NCBI RefSeq assembly: GCF_900107705.1
Contig: NZ_FNRE01000012.1
Location: 1-64,000, forward strand
Source of the DNA: Prevotella sp. tc2-28
GTDB lineage: Bacteria > Bacteroidota > Bacteroidia > Bacteroidales > Bacteroidaceae
DNA: 64,000 nucleotides
Reading direction: 5' to 3'
Shown: in pieces, positions 17,329 to 25,194 of the stretch
Layout of the letters: each line of letters opens with the position of its first letter
Position numbering within the stretch: the first letter of the stretch is position 1
Translations under genes and position numbers: made by a program
The notes under the pieces: model-generated
Told to the model about the DNA's origin: nothing
Database searches by the model: none
The model's input: the letters and a program-made list of their open reading frames with translations, nothing else

Positions 17329-18321
17329 ATGGAACAGCCCATCATCCAACCCATTAACAAAGAATTGCTCAAAAGCGAACTGACTCCAGACAAGCAGTTG
17401 CGCATGACGAACAAGAGCCACAATGAAATCTATATTATTACGGCACATAATGCGCCTAATGTCATGCGTGAGATCGGACGCTTGCGTGAGATTGTCTTCC
17501 GCGAGGCAGGCGGTGGCACTGGTAAGGAGGTGGATATCGATGAATTCGATATCTGTGAGAATTGCTATAAGCAACTGATTGTATGGAATCCGGAAGAGCA
17601 AGAGATTATAGGTGGCTACCGTTATCTGCCAGGTACCGACTGGGAGTATGATGAGAAGGGTCAACCGATTCTGGCAACCAGTCATATGTTCCATTTTTCA
17701 GAGAAGTTCATACGGGAGTATGCCCCTCAGACCGTAGAACTGGGACGATCCTTCGTATCTTTGCCTTACCAGTCTTCACGCATGGGGGCAAAGAGTCTTT
17801 TTGCCCTTGATAACCTGTGGGATGGCTTAGGCGCTTTGACAGTAGTCCGTCCTAATGTACGCTTTTATTTCGGAAAGATGACCATGTATCCCTCATATAT
17901 TCGTAAGGGACGTGACATGATTCTCTATTTCCTGAAGAAGTATTTTGATGACAAAGAGAACCTGATTATTCCGATGAAACCATTGGAATTGGAGACTAAT
18001 CCCCAGGAACTCGAAACCCTTTTTAGTGGTAAGAACTTCAAGGAGGATTATCTTATCCTGAATCGTGAGATTCGCCTGTTGGGTTACAATATTCCTCCTC
18101 TGGTCAATGCCTATATGAGTCTGTCGCCAACCATGAAACTATTCGGAACAGCTATCAACTATGGTTTTGGTGATGTGGAGGAGACCGGAATCCTTATCGC
18201 TATCGATGAAATCTTTGAAAACAAAAGGAAACGCCATATTGATACATTTATTGCTGAACATCGTGACGAACTGAAAATTACCTCTGGTGCTAACAAGATT
18301 ATCTATAAGGAAAAAGACTAA
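17329..18321 (+). CDS. glsB: GNAT-type N-acyltransferase, probable glycine-lipid synthase GlsB
   Basis: Probable cytoplasmic enzyme that transfers a 3-hydroxy acyl chain to the amino group of glycine, the first step of glycine-lipid synthesis. The 330-residue product belongs to the OlsB/hemolysin-like acyltransferase group: it contains the REIVFREAGGGTG segment, the GGYRYLPG block and the VELGRSFVSLPYQ segment seen in that group. It lies between the PlsC-like gene and a secreted beta-helix gene, with 13 bases to the latter, so all three may share one transcript. The alternative is another N-acyl amino-acid lipid (ornithine or serine-glycine lipids), which sequence alone cannot exclude. Confidence 0.78.
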   Translation: MEQPIIQPINKELLKSELTPDKQLRMTNKSHNEIYIITAHNAPNVMREIGRLREIVFREAGGGTGKEVDIDEFDICENCYKQLIVWNPEEQEIIGGYRYLPGTDWEYDEKGQPILATSHMFHFSEKFIREYAPQTVELGRSFVSLPYQSSRMGAKSLFALDNLWDGLGALTVVRPNVRFYFGKMTMYPSYIRKGRDMILYFLKKYFDDKENLIIPMKPLELETNPQELETLFSGKNFKEDYLILNREIRLLGYNIPPLVNAYMSLSPTMKLFGTAINYGFGDVEETGILIAIDEIFENKRKRHIDTFIAEHRDELKITSGANKIIYKEKD

Positions 18322-18334
18322 AAACTAAACTGTC

Positions 18335-20557
18335 ATGCGACACTTTTTGCTGTGGTGGGCTCTTTTGCCCACAGTGGCTCTGGGGCAGAGCCTCGACTCC
18401 CTTCATGTCATGGTTGACGCGGAGGCTGTTTCTGCTATCCCTTATGTATACAGGTCCTTTCAGGAGGCTGTGGCTCATCTGAAAGAAGGTTCTCCCCAAA
18501 ACCCGATGACGGTTTATATCCGTCCAGGTGTCTATTGGATTGATGATCCTGATGACCCGGAGGTGAGAGTCGGAAAGGACGGGCGTGTTCCCTTTGGCAT
18601 GACGGTTCATGGTGGCTATCTGCGCCTCATCGGACTGGGGGAAAAGCCTGAGGACGTTGTGCTCGCTTCCCAGCGAGGACAGACTCAGGGCGCTGTGGGG
18701 AATTTTACCATGTTCGACTTCTGGGTGAAGAATATGTATGTGGAGAATATGACGATGGGAAACTACTGCAACGTAGATTTGGTTTATCCTCTCAATCCCC
18801 GATTAAATCGCCCTAAACGAAGTGATGCTATCACGCAGGCTCATGTTGGTTACGTGCATGGTGACAGTCTGATAGCTCATCGGGTTCGTTTTATAAGTCG
18901 TCTTAACCTTAACCCGTTGAATGGTGCCCGTTATTCTTATTATGAGGATTGCCATTTTGAGAGTACTGATGATGCCTTGAATGGTACGGCGATTTATCGT
19001 CATTGTGATTTTGACTTTTATGGTCAGAAACCTTTCTGGAGTACCTTCGGTCGTGGTGCTATGTTCATTGACTGCGATTTCTATGCAAAGAGTAATAGTC
19101 GTGAACTGTACTTCACCAAACAAGGAGGACCTGTTACCGTTATAGACTGTCGTTACCATGCCCCCTCTGATAGTGTCTATATCGGTTGGACGGCTTACCC
19201 TCAACCCTGGTTACGCTGTTATCAGCATCATTTTACGCTCAATGGGAAACCTTATGTTATAGGAAATCGTCAGCCGCAAAACACGATACAGACAAATAGG
19301 TTAGCTACTTATCCCCGTGAGGCTCCCTTCCTGGGAGTCAGTCAGCATGAGGCGACGCTAATGACAGCCCGTGATACCTTGCGGTTAACATGTCCAGAAC
19401 CTGTTCGTTGGCATGTTGACAAGGGCTTTGAGTCTTATGTCGCACTCATACCTATTGATGCCTGTTCTGTTGCTGTTGTTCCTGTAAATCATACCGATGA
19501 AAACGTTGATTTCTGTATCTCAGCAACTACGGAGGATGGACGAGAGGCAGCATGTCTTGTAACGGTTAAACCATCGCAGTTGCCACCACCAAAAGTGCGT
19601 AATCCTAAACTTCGCATCACGCGCGAGGAAGCGATCTTGTCTTATACGTTGAATGCCAAAATGGAAAGCGACGACTCGCGCATCACGTGGTATCGAGACT
19701 CCATACCTGTTGCTGCCAGCCATGGCAGTCCCGCACGTAGCTATCGCCTTCAACCTGGTGATCGTGGGCATATGCTGAAAACAGTGATTTCGCCAAAGCT
19801 GAAACGAAGTGATGAGGGAGAACCGATCACCTGTCAAGTGCAAGTTAAACGTACTCCTCAACAGCATACTTTAGAGACTGACTTTAGCCATTTCTATTGC
19901 GATTGGCAGCCCGTCGTCGCAGAGGGAGTATGGACTGTAGATGGCTTTAAGCCCGCTGATACGAGCGAATATCCATGGTCTTTCAATACCAATAAGCCAA
20001 TGTGGGAATATGCGAAAGGATTCAATGGCGCCGTTGGAATGGGCCTTTTGCAAGCCCAGCGAGGTGCTCGCCTACGGTACACTCCGGTTTTGCGACAATA
20101 TGGCGATATGTCATTGGAATTGCTGGTTGATCCGACGAAAACGGCAGGTCAGGGCTTTGGATCTGCTACGGGACAGTATATGGATGTATGCTTGAAATTT
20201 GATACCCGTACCCTGACAGGTTATGGGCTCCGTATGATACGAACCAAGAAATACGCTAATGCTGTTGACTTTCTGTTAGTGCGCTACGATCAAGGCATTG
20301 TTACAGAGATTTCTGCCCCTGTCTCCGCTACCTGTTATCTTACAGGCTGTACTATTTCGCTCCATTTCACCGGCAATGAGCTAACCGCTCATGTCACTAC
20401 TGTGACACCTCGGCCCTCTGGTTCGCAACTCCCTCATGAGGTGTCCCTTAAGGCGCAGGTACCCGCTAATTCGTTTGGGGGTGTACATATTCAGCATACT
20501 GGTTCGTGTGGTGAAAGCACGACGATGCTGCACAGGTTGACAGTCTGCTGGCATTAG
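18335..20557 (+). CDS. Secreted right-handed beta-helix protein (pectinesterase-like)
   Basis: Exported protein of 740 residues with a signal peptide (about 1-17, ending VALGQ). Residues about 30-330 resemble the pectinesterase/pectate-lyase beta-helix: regular short strands such as VENMTMGNYCNVD, YYEDCHFESTDDALNG, YRHCDFDFYGQ and FIDCDFYAKSNS, with asparagine and aspartate ladders. The middle (about 340-500) looks like Ig-like domains, and the end (about 510-740) like a jelly-roll carbohydrate-binding module. The canonical pectinesterase catalytic pair is not obvious, so substrate and activity are open. No T9SS-type C-terminal domain is present. Its stop codon overlaps that of the convergent dGTPase gene. 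Confidence 0.7.
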   Translation: MRHFLLWWALLPTVALGQSLDSLHVMVDAEAVSAIPYVYRSFQEAVAHLKEGSPQNPMTVYIRPGVYWIDDPDDPEVRVGKDGRVPFGMTVHGGYLRLIGLGEKPEDVVLASQRGQTQGAVGNFTMFDFWVKNMYVENMTMGNYCNVDLVYPLNPRLNRPKRSDAITQAHVGYVHGDSLIAHRVRFISRLNLNPLNGARYSYYEDCHFESTDDALNGTAIYRHCDFDFYGQKPFWSTFGRGAMFIDCDFYAKSNSRELYFTKQGGPVTVIDCRYHAPSDSVYIGWTAYPQPWLRCYQHHFTLNGKPYVIGNRQPQNTIQTNRLATYPREAPFLGVSQHEATLMTARDTLRLTCPEPVRWHVDKGFESYVALIPIDACSVAVVPVNHTDENVDFCISATTEDGREAACLVTVKPSQLPPPKVRNPKLRITREEAILSYTLNAKMESDDSRITWYRDSIPVAASHGSPARSYRLQPGDRGHMLKTVISPKLKRSDEGEPITCQVQVKRTPQQHTLETDFSHFYCDWQPVVAEGVWTVDGFKPADTSEYPWSFNTNKPMWEYAKGFNGAVGMGLLQAQRGARLRYTPVLRQYGDMSLELLVDPTKTAGQGFGSATGQYMDVCLKFDTRTLTGYGLRMIRTKKYANAVDFLLVRYDQGIVTEISAPVSATCYLTGCTISLHFTGNELTAHVTTVTPRPSGSQLPHEVSLKAQVPANSFGGVHIQHTGSCGESTTMLHRLTVCWH

Positions 20558-21894
20558 ATGATAGGCAAGGAGATACCGTTTATTTTCTGATAGACGTCCA
20601 ATGCATAAACGTCGGTCATACCGGCAATGTAGTCAATGACCGCCATCATGCGTGTCTCCAGGTCGTCGCTGTTGATGTCATATTGTGAACTGACGCGGTC
20701 GATAAGTTGTTGCGAGTAGTAGCGGTCGGGATGCATTACGGCCTCTGTCATCTGCTCCATCAGGGTAGCCATAATTTTATAACCCGACAGTTCCACGTCA
20801 AGTACGGGTCGGCTGCGATAGATACGTTCCATCGACAGTTTGGCGCACCGTTTGTAAGCTCCTCGTTGCAACTCGTTGATATGGTCGATTAATGAGCCCT
20901 CGAAGGTTCCGTTTAGGATTTCTTCTTCGTGTTCTACGAATGTTTTGGCACATTCATTCTCCAGTTTCCCAATCACACAGGCTCGCATGTATACCACTTT
21001 CTCGTTGGTGTCTTCTAGCTGCTCTTTAGTGATACGGTTGAGGATCTTCTGCCTGTTTTCTTCATCAAAGAATCCCAATAGCAAATCCTCTGTTTCTTGA
21101 TAGGACAGGATTTTCAGTTTGTGCGCGTCTTCTATGTCCATAATCTCATAGCAGATGTCGTCGGCAGCCTCCACCAAATAAACCAGTGGATGACGTGCGT
21201 AGCGCAGTGGTTCTCCTGGTTTCGACTTGCAGATTATACCCATTTCATCGGCAATCCTTTGGAAGTATTCCTGCTCGCTTTGAAAAAAGCCAAACTTCCC
21301 CTTTTTGCTGGCTGCTGATGAAGCATAGGGATATTTGACGATGCTGGCAAGCGTGGAATAGGTCATTACGAATCCGCCAACCCGTCGTCCTTTGAACTGA
21401 TGCGTCAGTAGTCTGAAGGCGTTGGCATTACCTTCGAAGTGGGTGATGTCATCCCAGAACATCGATGAAACCTTTGTTTTTAACGCATTTCCGGCTCCTT
21501 CGGTAAAGAATGTTTGAATAGCTTTCTCTCCAGAATGCCCAAAAGGTGGGTTGCCCAGGTCGTGAGCCAGGCAGGCGGTGGATACAATTTGTCCTATCTG
21601 TTCAAACAGGGTTCCTTGTAGTTCCCCTCGTTTCTCCTGAATGATATGTTGTGACACGTCGTTACCCAACGACATGCCGACACTGGCAACTTCCAGTGAA
21701 TGGGTCAGCCGGTTGTGTACGAAGATACTGCCTGGTAGGGGGAATACCTGTGTTTTGTTTTGCAGACGACGGAACGGTGCAGAGAAAATCAACCTGTCGT
21801 AATCACGTTTGAATTCTGTACGGTCATCATGCCGTTCTGTGTGTTGGTGCTCCTGTCCTAACCGCTTGTTTGATATCAATTGTTTCCATTCCAT
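20554..21894 (-). CDS. dgt: Deoxyguanosinetriphosphate triphosphohydrolase-like protein (HD domain)
   Basis: HD-domain phosphohydrolase that cleaves dGTP (or other dNTPs) to nucleoside and triphosphate. The 446-residue product has the entry motif SAPFRRLQNKTQVFPL, the first metal histidine in VHNRLTHSLEVA (His65), the HD pair in CLAHDLGNPPFGHSGEKAI (111-112) and the later EAADDICYEIMDIEDAHK segment typical of dGTPases. Start choice: a very good promoter at 21904-21935 places the transcript start within a few bases of the ATG at 21894 and excludes an upstream ATG at 21906. The mRNA would then be nearly leaderless. Convergent with the beta-helix gene. Confidence 0.9.
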   Translation of the reverse strand: MEWKQLISNKRLGQEHQHTERHDDRTEFKRDYDRLIFSAPFRRLQNKTQVFPLPGSIFVHNRLTHSLEVASVGMSLGNDVSQHIIQEKRGELQGTLFEQIGQIVSTACLAHDLGNPPFGHSGEKAIQTFFTEGAGNALKTKVSSMFWDDITHFEGNANAFRLLTHQFKGRRVGGFVMTYSTLASIVKYPYASSAASKKGKFGFFQSEQEYFQRIADEMGIICKSKPGEPLRYARHPLVYLVEAADDICYEIMDIEDAHKLKILSYQETEDLLLGFFDEENRQKILNRITKEQLEDTNEKVVYMRACVIGKLENECAKTFVEHEEEILNGTFEGSLIDHINELQRGAYKRCAKLSMERIYRSRPVLDVELSGYKIMATLMEQMTEAVMHPDRYYSQQLIDRVSSQYDINSDDLETRMMAVIDYIAGMTDVYALDVYQKINGISLPII

Positions 21895-21903
21895 AACGAG
21901 CAT

Positions 21904-21935
21904 CAAAGGTACAAATAAGTGGCAAGAAAACCAAA
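21904..21935 (-). promoter_or_regulatory. Promoter of the dGTPase gene
   Basis: The minus strand reads TTTG, exactly 20 bases, then TACCTTTG: a full match to the Bacteroidetes sigma consensus. The last G is only 10 bases from the chosen ATG, so transcription probably starts about 0-5 bases before translation. Confidence 0.8.
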
Positions 21936-22005
21936 CTTTCTTATAATTTATTAATAAAAACGTGCAAATTATAGAAAAAATGATGGTTATTTAAAAAGAA
22001 ATATT

Positions 22006-22013
22006 TAACTTTG
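22006..22013 (+). promoter_or_regulatory. Promoter -7 element of the dut operon
   Basis: TAACTTTG matches TAnnTTTG, 31 bases before the dut start. The -33 position holds no clear TTTG. The surrounding 100 bases are very AT-rich and separate the divergent dgt and dut genes. Confidence 0.6.
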
Positions 22014-22044
22014 CACATTATTTATAATAGAATAGAAATATTTT

Positions 22045-22482
22045 ATGGTAAAAATTCAAGTAGTCAACCGTGGACATCAACAACTTCCTGCTTATGCAAC
22101 AGCCCAAAGTGCTGGTATGGACCTAAGGGCCAATCTTGCTGAGCCAATCGTATTGCATCCCTTGGAGCGGCGCCTGATTCCTACCGGTCTGCATATAGCT
22201 CTCCCCGAAGGCTATGAGGCACAGGTGCGTCCTCGTAGTGGTCTGGCTCTGAAGCATGGTCTGACAGTGCTTAACTCGCCAGGGACGATCGATGCAGATT
22301 ATCGTGGTGAGATAGGTGTTGTGTTGGTTAATCTTTCACAAGACGACTTTGTGGTCAACGATGGGGAACGTATTGCCCAGCTGGTGATTGCCCGCTATGA
22401 GCAAGCTGCCTTGGTGACTGTCGAGACGCTGGACGAGACGGAGCGCGGTGAAGGAGGCTACGGACATACCGGAGTCAAATAA
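22045..22482 (+). CDS. dut: dUTP diphosphatase
   Basis: Trimeric enzyme that hydrolyses dUTP to dUMP, keeping uracil out of DNA and feeding thymidylate synthesis. The 145-residue product shows the five classic motifs: AGMDLRA (I), RPRSGLA (II), [13 protein letters not shown] (III), RIAQLVI (IV) and the C-terminal phosphate-binding motif [10 protein letters not shown] (V, usually GGFGSTG). Length is normal. It is divergent from the dGTPase gene, another dNTP-pool enzyme, and heads a run of genes of quite different roles (TPR, DUF4292, EnvC-like). Confidence 0.97.
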   Translation: MVKIQVVNRGHQQLPAYATAQSAGMDLRANLAEPIVLHPLERRLIPTGLHIALPEGYEAQVRPRSGLALKHGLTVLNSPGTIDADYRGEIGVVLVNLSQDDFVVNDGERIAQLVIARYEQAALVTVETLDETERGEGGYGHTGVK

Positions 22483-22519
22483 GTTATTGGAAATCAATGT
22501 GAGAAGTGAGCGAATCGTG

Positions 22520-24256
22520 ATGAAATCTTTTTTGATGATAATCGGTTTATGGGTAGGGTTGACTTGTGATGCGCAGGTTAATCCGACTGGTCATACACTC
22601 ACCTCACAGCGATATGATGCACTTTTTCTGGAGGCTGTCTGCCAACGGGAGAAAGGTAATAACGACAGTGCTTTCGACATCTTTCGCCGTTGTGTGGAGA
22701 TTGACTCAACGCGTTCTGAAGCTTACTATTATCTGGCTCAATACTATGCGGCATTGAAGCAGAAGGACACTGCACTGGCGTATTCCAGGAAATGTGTGGA
22801 ACTGGAACCTTCGAATGTCACCTATCTGGAAACGTTAGGGCGTATCTATATCAGTCAGAGACAGTATGCTGAAGGCATCGACATGATGGAGAAGCTTTAT
22901 GACAAGGACCATAGCCGTGACGATATCTTGGGCATCTTGGTACAGCTCTACGAACAGCAACAGGACTATGATAACGCGATACGTACGCTGAACAGACTGG
23001 AAATTGCCGAGGGTAAGAGTGAACGCCTGTCGTTTGCCAAGAGTTCTCTCTATACACAGAAAGGTGACAAGAAGGCTGCGATTGCTGAGATGAAGAAGCT
23101 CGCAGACCAATATCCTAATGATAATAACTACCGCTGTCTGTACGGGAACACGCTTTATGTAAACGGTCAGCAAAAGAAGGCACTGGCAATCTATGAAGCC
23201 ATTCTGCAGGAAGACCCGGATAACCGTAATGCTAAGATGGCGATGCTCGCACATTATAATGAGCAGCATGATACCGCAGCCGCCAACAAGTTGATAGAAA
23301 GTATCTTGTTGAGCAGGACTGCGTCAACGGAGGATCGTGTGACATTGATGCGTCAGGTCATTGGTGAGAGTGAGCAACAGGGAGGAGATTCTACCCGTGT
23401 GCTGCACTTGTTTCATCAGATGCTCGCAAAACCCCAGAGTGATGCAGACTTGGCCCTTTTCTGTGCGACCTATATGAATTTGAAGAAGATGCCTAACGAC
23501 AGCATTGCCCCAGTGCTGTATCAAGCCTTGCGCATCGCTCCCGACAATGCGGCAGCCCGCTTGCAACTCGTCAGCTATGCCTGGCAGGCAGAAGATCGTG
23601 ATCGTGTCATTACGCTTTGTCGGGAGGCACGTCAGTATAATCCCGATGAAATGGCTTTCTATTACTATCAGGGCATAGCCTATTATCAGGAAAACCGGTT
23701 GGATGAAGCTCTTGATGCCTTCCAGAATGGCATAGGAGTGATAACCCAACAGAGCGACCCGGCCATTGTCAGTGATTTTTATGCTGTCATGGGTGATATC
23801 ATGCATCAGAAGGGAATGGACCGTGAGGCTTTCGCAGCCTATGACTCATGTCTCCAATGGAAGGAAGATAATATCGGGTGTCTGAACAACTATGCCTATT
23901 ACCTGAGTGTGAAAGGGATACAGTTGGACAAGGCAGAGCAGATGTCGTACCGTACCATCAAGGCAGAACCGAAGAATGCCACTTATCTTGATACCTATGC
24001 ATGGATACTCTTCATGCAGAAACGATACAGCGAAGCCCGTATCTATATTGATCAGACCCTGCAGAACGACTCCGACTCGTCTGCAGTACTTCTGGAACAT
24101 GCCGGTGATATCTATTATCATGCTGGTGATGTCGAGAAAGCCGTTGCCTTCTGGGAAGGCGCGTTGGCACGTTCCGACGGTGATAAGGAAATAGTAGGAA
24201 ACCATAAACAAGTACTTATAAGAAAAATTAAACTTAGAAAATATCTAAAAGAATGA
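22520..24256 (+). CDS. Exported tetratricopeptide-repeat protein
   Basis: The 578-residue product begins with a signal peptide (MKSFLMIIGLWVGLTCDAQ) and then consists of TPR-like helical repeats through almost its whole length, for example SEAYYYLAQYYAALKQKD, YLETLGRIYISQRQYAEG and YLDTYAWILFMQKRYSEA. The frame is open 24 codons further upstream into dut, but only Met25 gives a proper signal peptide. TPR proteins of this kind scaffold envelope complexes. Here it lies between dut and a DUF4292 lipoprotein, whose ATG overlaps its stop by four bases. An envelope function coupled to the two downstream genes is inferred. Confidence 0.8.
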   Translation: MKSFLMIIGLWVGLTCDAQVNPTGHTLTSQRYDALFLEAVCQREKGNNDSAFDIFRRCVEIDSTRSEAYYYLAQYYAALKQKDTALAYSRKCVELEPSNVTYLETLGRIYISQRQYAEGIDMMEKLYDKDHSRDDILGILVQLYEQQQDYDNAIRTLNRLEIAEGKSERLSFAKSSLYTQKGDKKAAIAEMKKLADQYPNDNNYRCLYGNTLYVNGQQKKALAIYEAILQEDPDNRNAKMAMLAHYNEQHDTAAANKLIESILLSRTASTEDRVTLMRQVIGESEQQGGDSTRVLHLFHQMLAKPQSDADLALFCATYMNLKKMPNDSIAPVLYQALRIAPDNAAARLQLVSYAWQAEDRDRVITLCREARQYNPDEMAFYYYQGIAYYQENRLDEALDAFQNGIGVITQQSDPAIVSDFYAVMGDIMHQKGMDREAFAAYDSCLQWKEDNIGCLNNYAYYLSVKGIQLDKAEQMSYRTIKAEPKNATYLDTYAWILFMQKRYSEARIYIDQTLQNDSDSSAVLLEHAGDIYYHAGDVEKAVAFWEGALARSDGDKEIVGNHKQVLIRKIKLRKYLKE

Positions 24257-25185
24257 GAACGTTACGTTTGTTGTCAGTGACTGCCTGTATGGCTGCACTG
24301 ATGTTAGCTACCTCATGTAGCTCATCAAAGGGTTTGGGTCGCCAGCGTGGTGATCAGCAGAGTGAACAGACTGCAAACCAGTCTAAGAAAAAATCCTCTT
24401 CAGCGTCGTTTGCCGCTCAGACGTCCGACCTTACGGACTCTGTACAGCGTCAGACCTTCTTGCAGCATGTAAACGACAATGCGCAATTCGCCCGTTTTAT
24501 CACTTCCAAGATTAAGTTCTCTGTTGAGGTGGGTAATCAGCAGATGACCTTGACAGGTAACCTGAAGATGAAACGTGACGACGTGATTCGTTTGCAGTTG
24601 ATGGCTTTCGGTTTCGTAGAGGCAGGTCGTCTGGAGTTCACACCGGACTATGTGCTGATTATCGACCGCATCAACAAGCAGTACCTGAAAGTGCCTTATT
24701 CACAGCTTGACTTCCTGCGTAATAGCAATATCGACTTCTATGTGCTCCAGTCGCTGTTCTGGAACGAGCTTTTCCAGCCGGGCAAGACTCGTCTTCTTGA
24801 CTCCCACCTGAAGAGCTTCCGCGCTGAGGCTGGTGCTGATGATGACGTCGTCATTGCCTTGGAGGATGGAAAGCTGTCCTACCGTTGGCTGGCAGACCAT
24901 TCTGAGGCACAGGTGAAGATGGCTAACATCAAGTATGAAGACAAGTATCGTGGCAACTACCAGCTGAACTGGGACTACGAGGACTTCCGTAAAGAGGATG
25001 GCAGGTCTAAAGCTTTCCCCATGACGCATAAGGTTATCTTTAACACACCAAAGAAAGATATCAAGTTCGATATGGTTCTCAACTACCTGGGCAGCGAAGA
25101 CAACTGGGAGACTCGTACCGAGTTGTCAGGCAAGTATCGCCAGGTGGAGATTGATGAGATCCTGCGCCGTTTCATGGCTCTTTAA
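24253..25185 (+). CDS. DUF4292-family lipoprotein
   Basis: The 310-residue product has a lipoprotein signal (lipobox LATSC, Cys22), a serine/lysine/glutamine-rich linker (about 23-60), and a beta-strand-rich body that includes KIKFSVEVGNQQMTLTGNLK and LNYLGSEDNWETRTELSGKY. This body resembles LolA/LolB-like lipid-carrier folds, a comparison made for DUF4292 proteins; the function is unproven. It starts inside the stop of the TPR gene (ATGA overlap) and is followed after nine bases by an EnvC-like gene, so the three are probably one envelope module. Confidence 0.75.
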   Translation: MRTLRLLSVTACMAALMLATSCSSSKGLGRQRGDQQSEQTANQSKKKSSSASFAAQTSDLTDSVQRQTFLQHVNDNAQFARFITSKIKFSVEVGNQQMTLTGNLKMKRDDVIRLQLMAFGFVEAGRLEFTPDYVLIIDRINKQYLKVPYSQLDFLRNSNIDFYVLQSLFWNELFQPGKTRLLDSHLKSFRAEAGADDDVVIALEDGKLSYRWLADHSEAQVKMANIKYEDKYRGNYQLNWDYEDFRKEDGRSKAFPMTHKVIFNTPKKDIKFDMVLNYLGSEDNWETRTELSGKYRQVEIDEILRRFMAL

Positions 25186-25194
25186 ACAAGGCGA

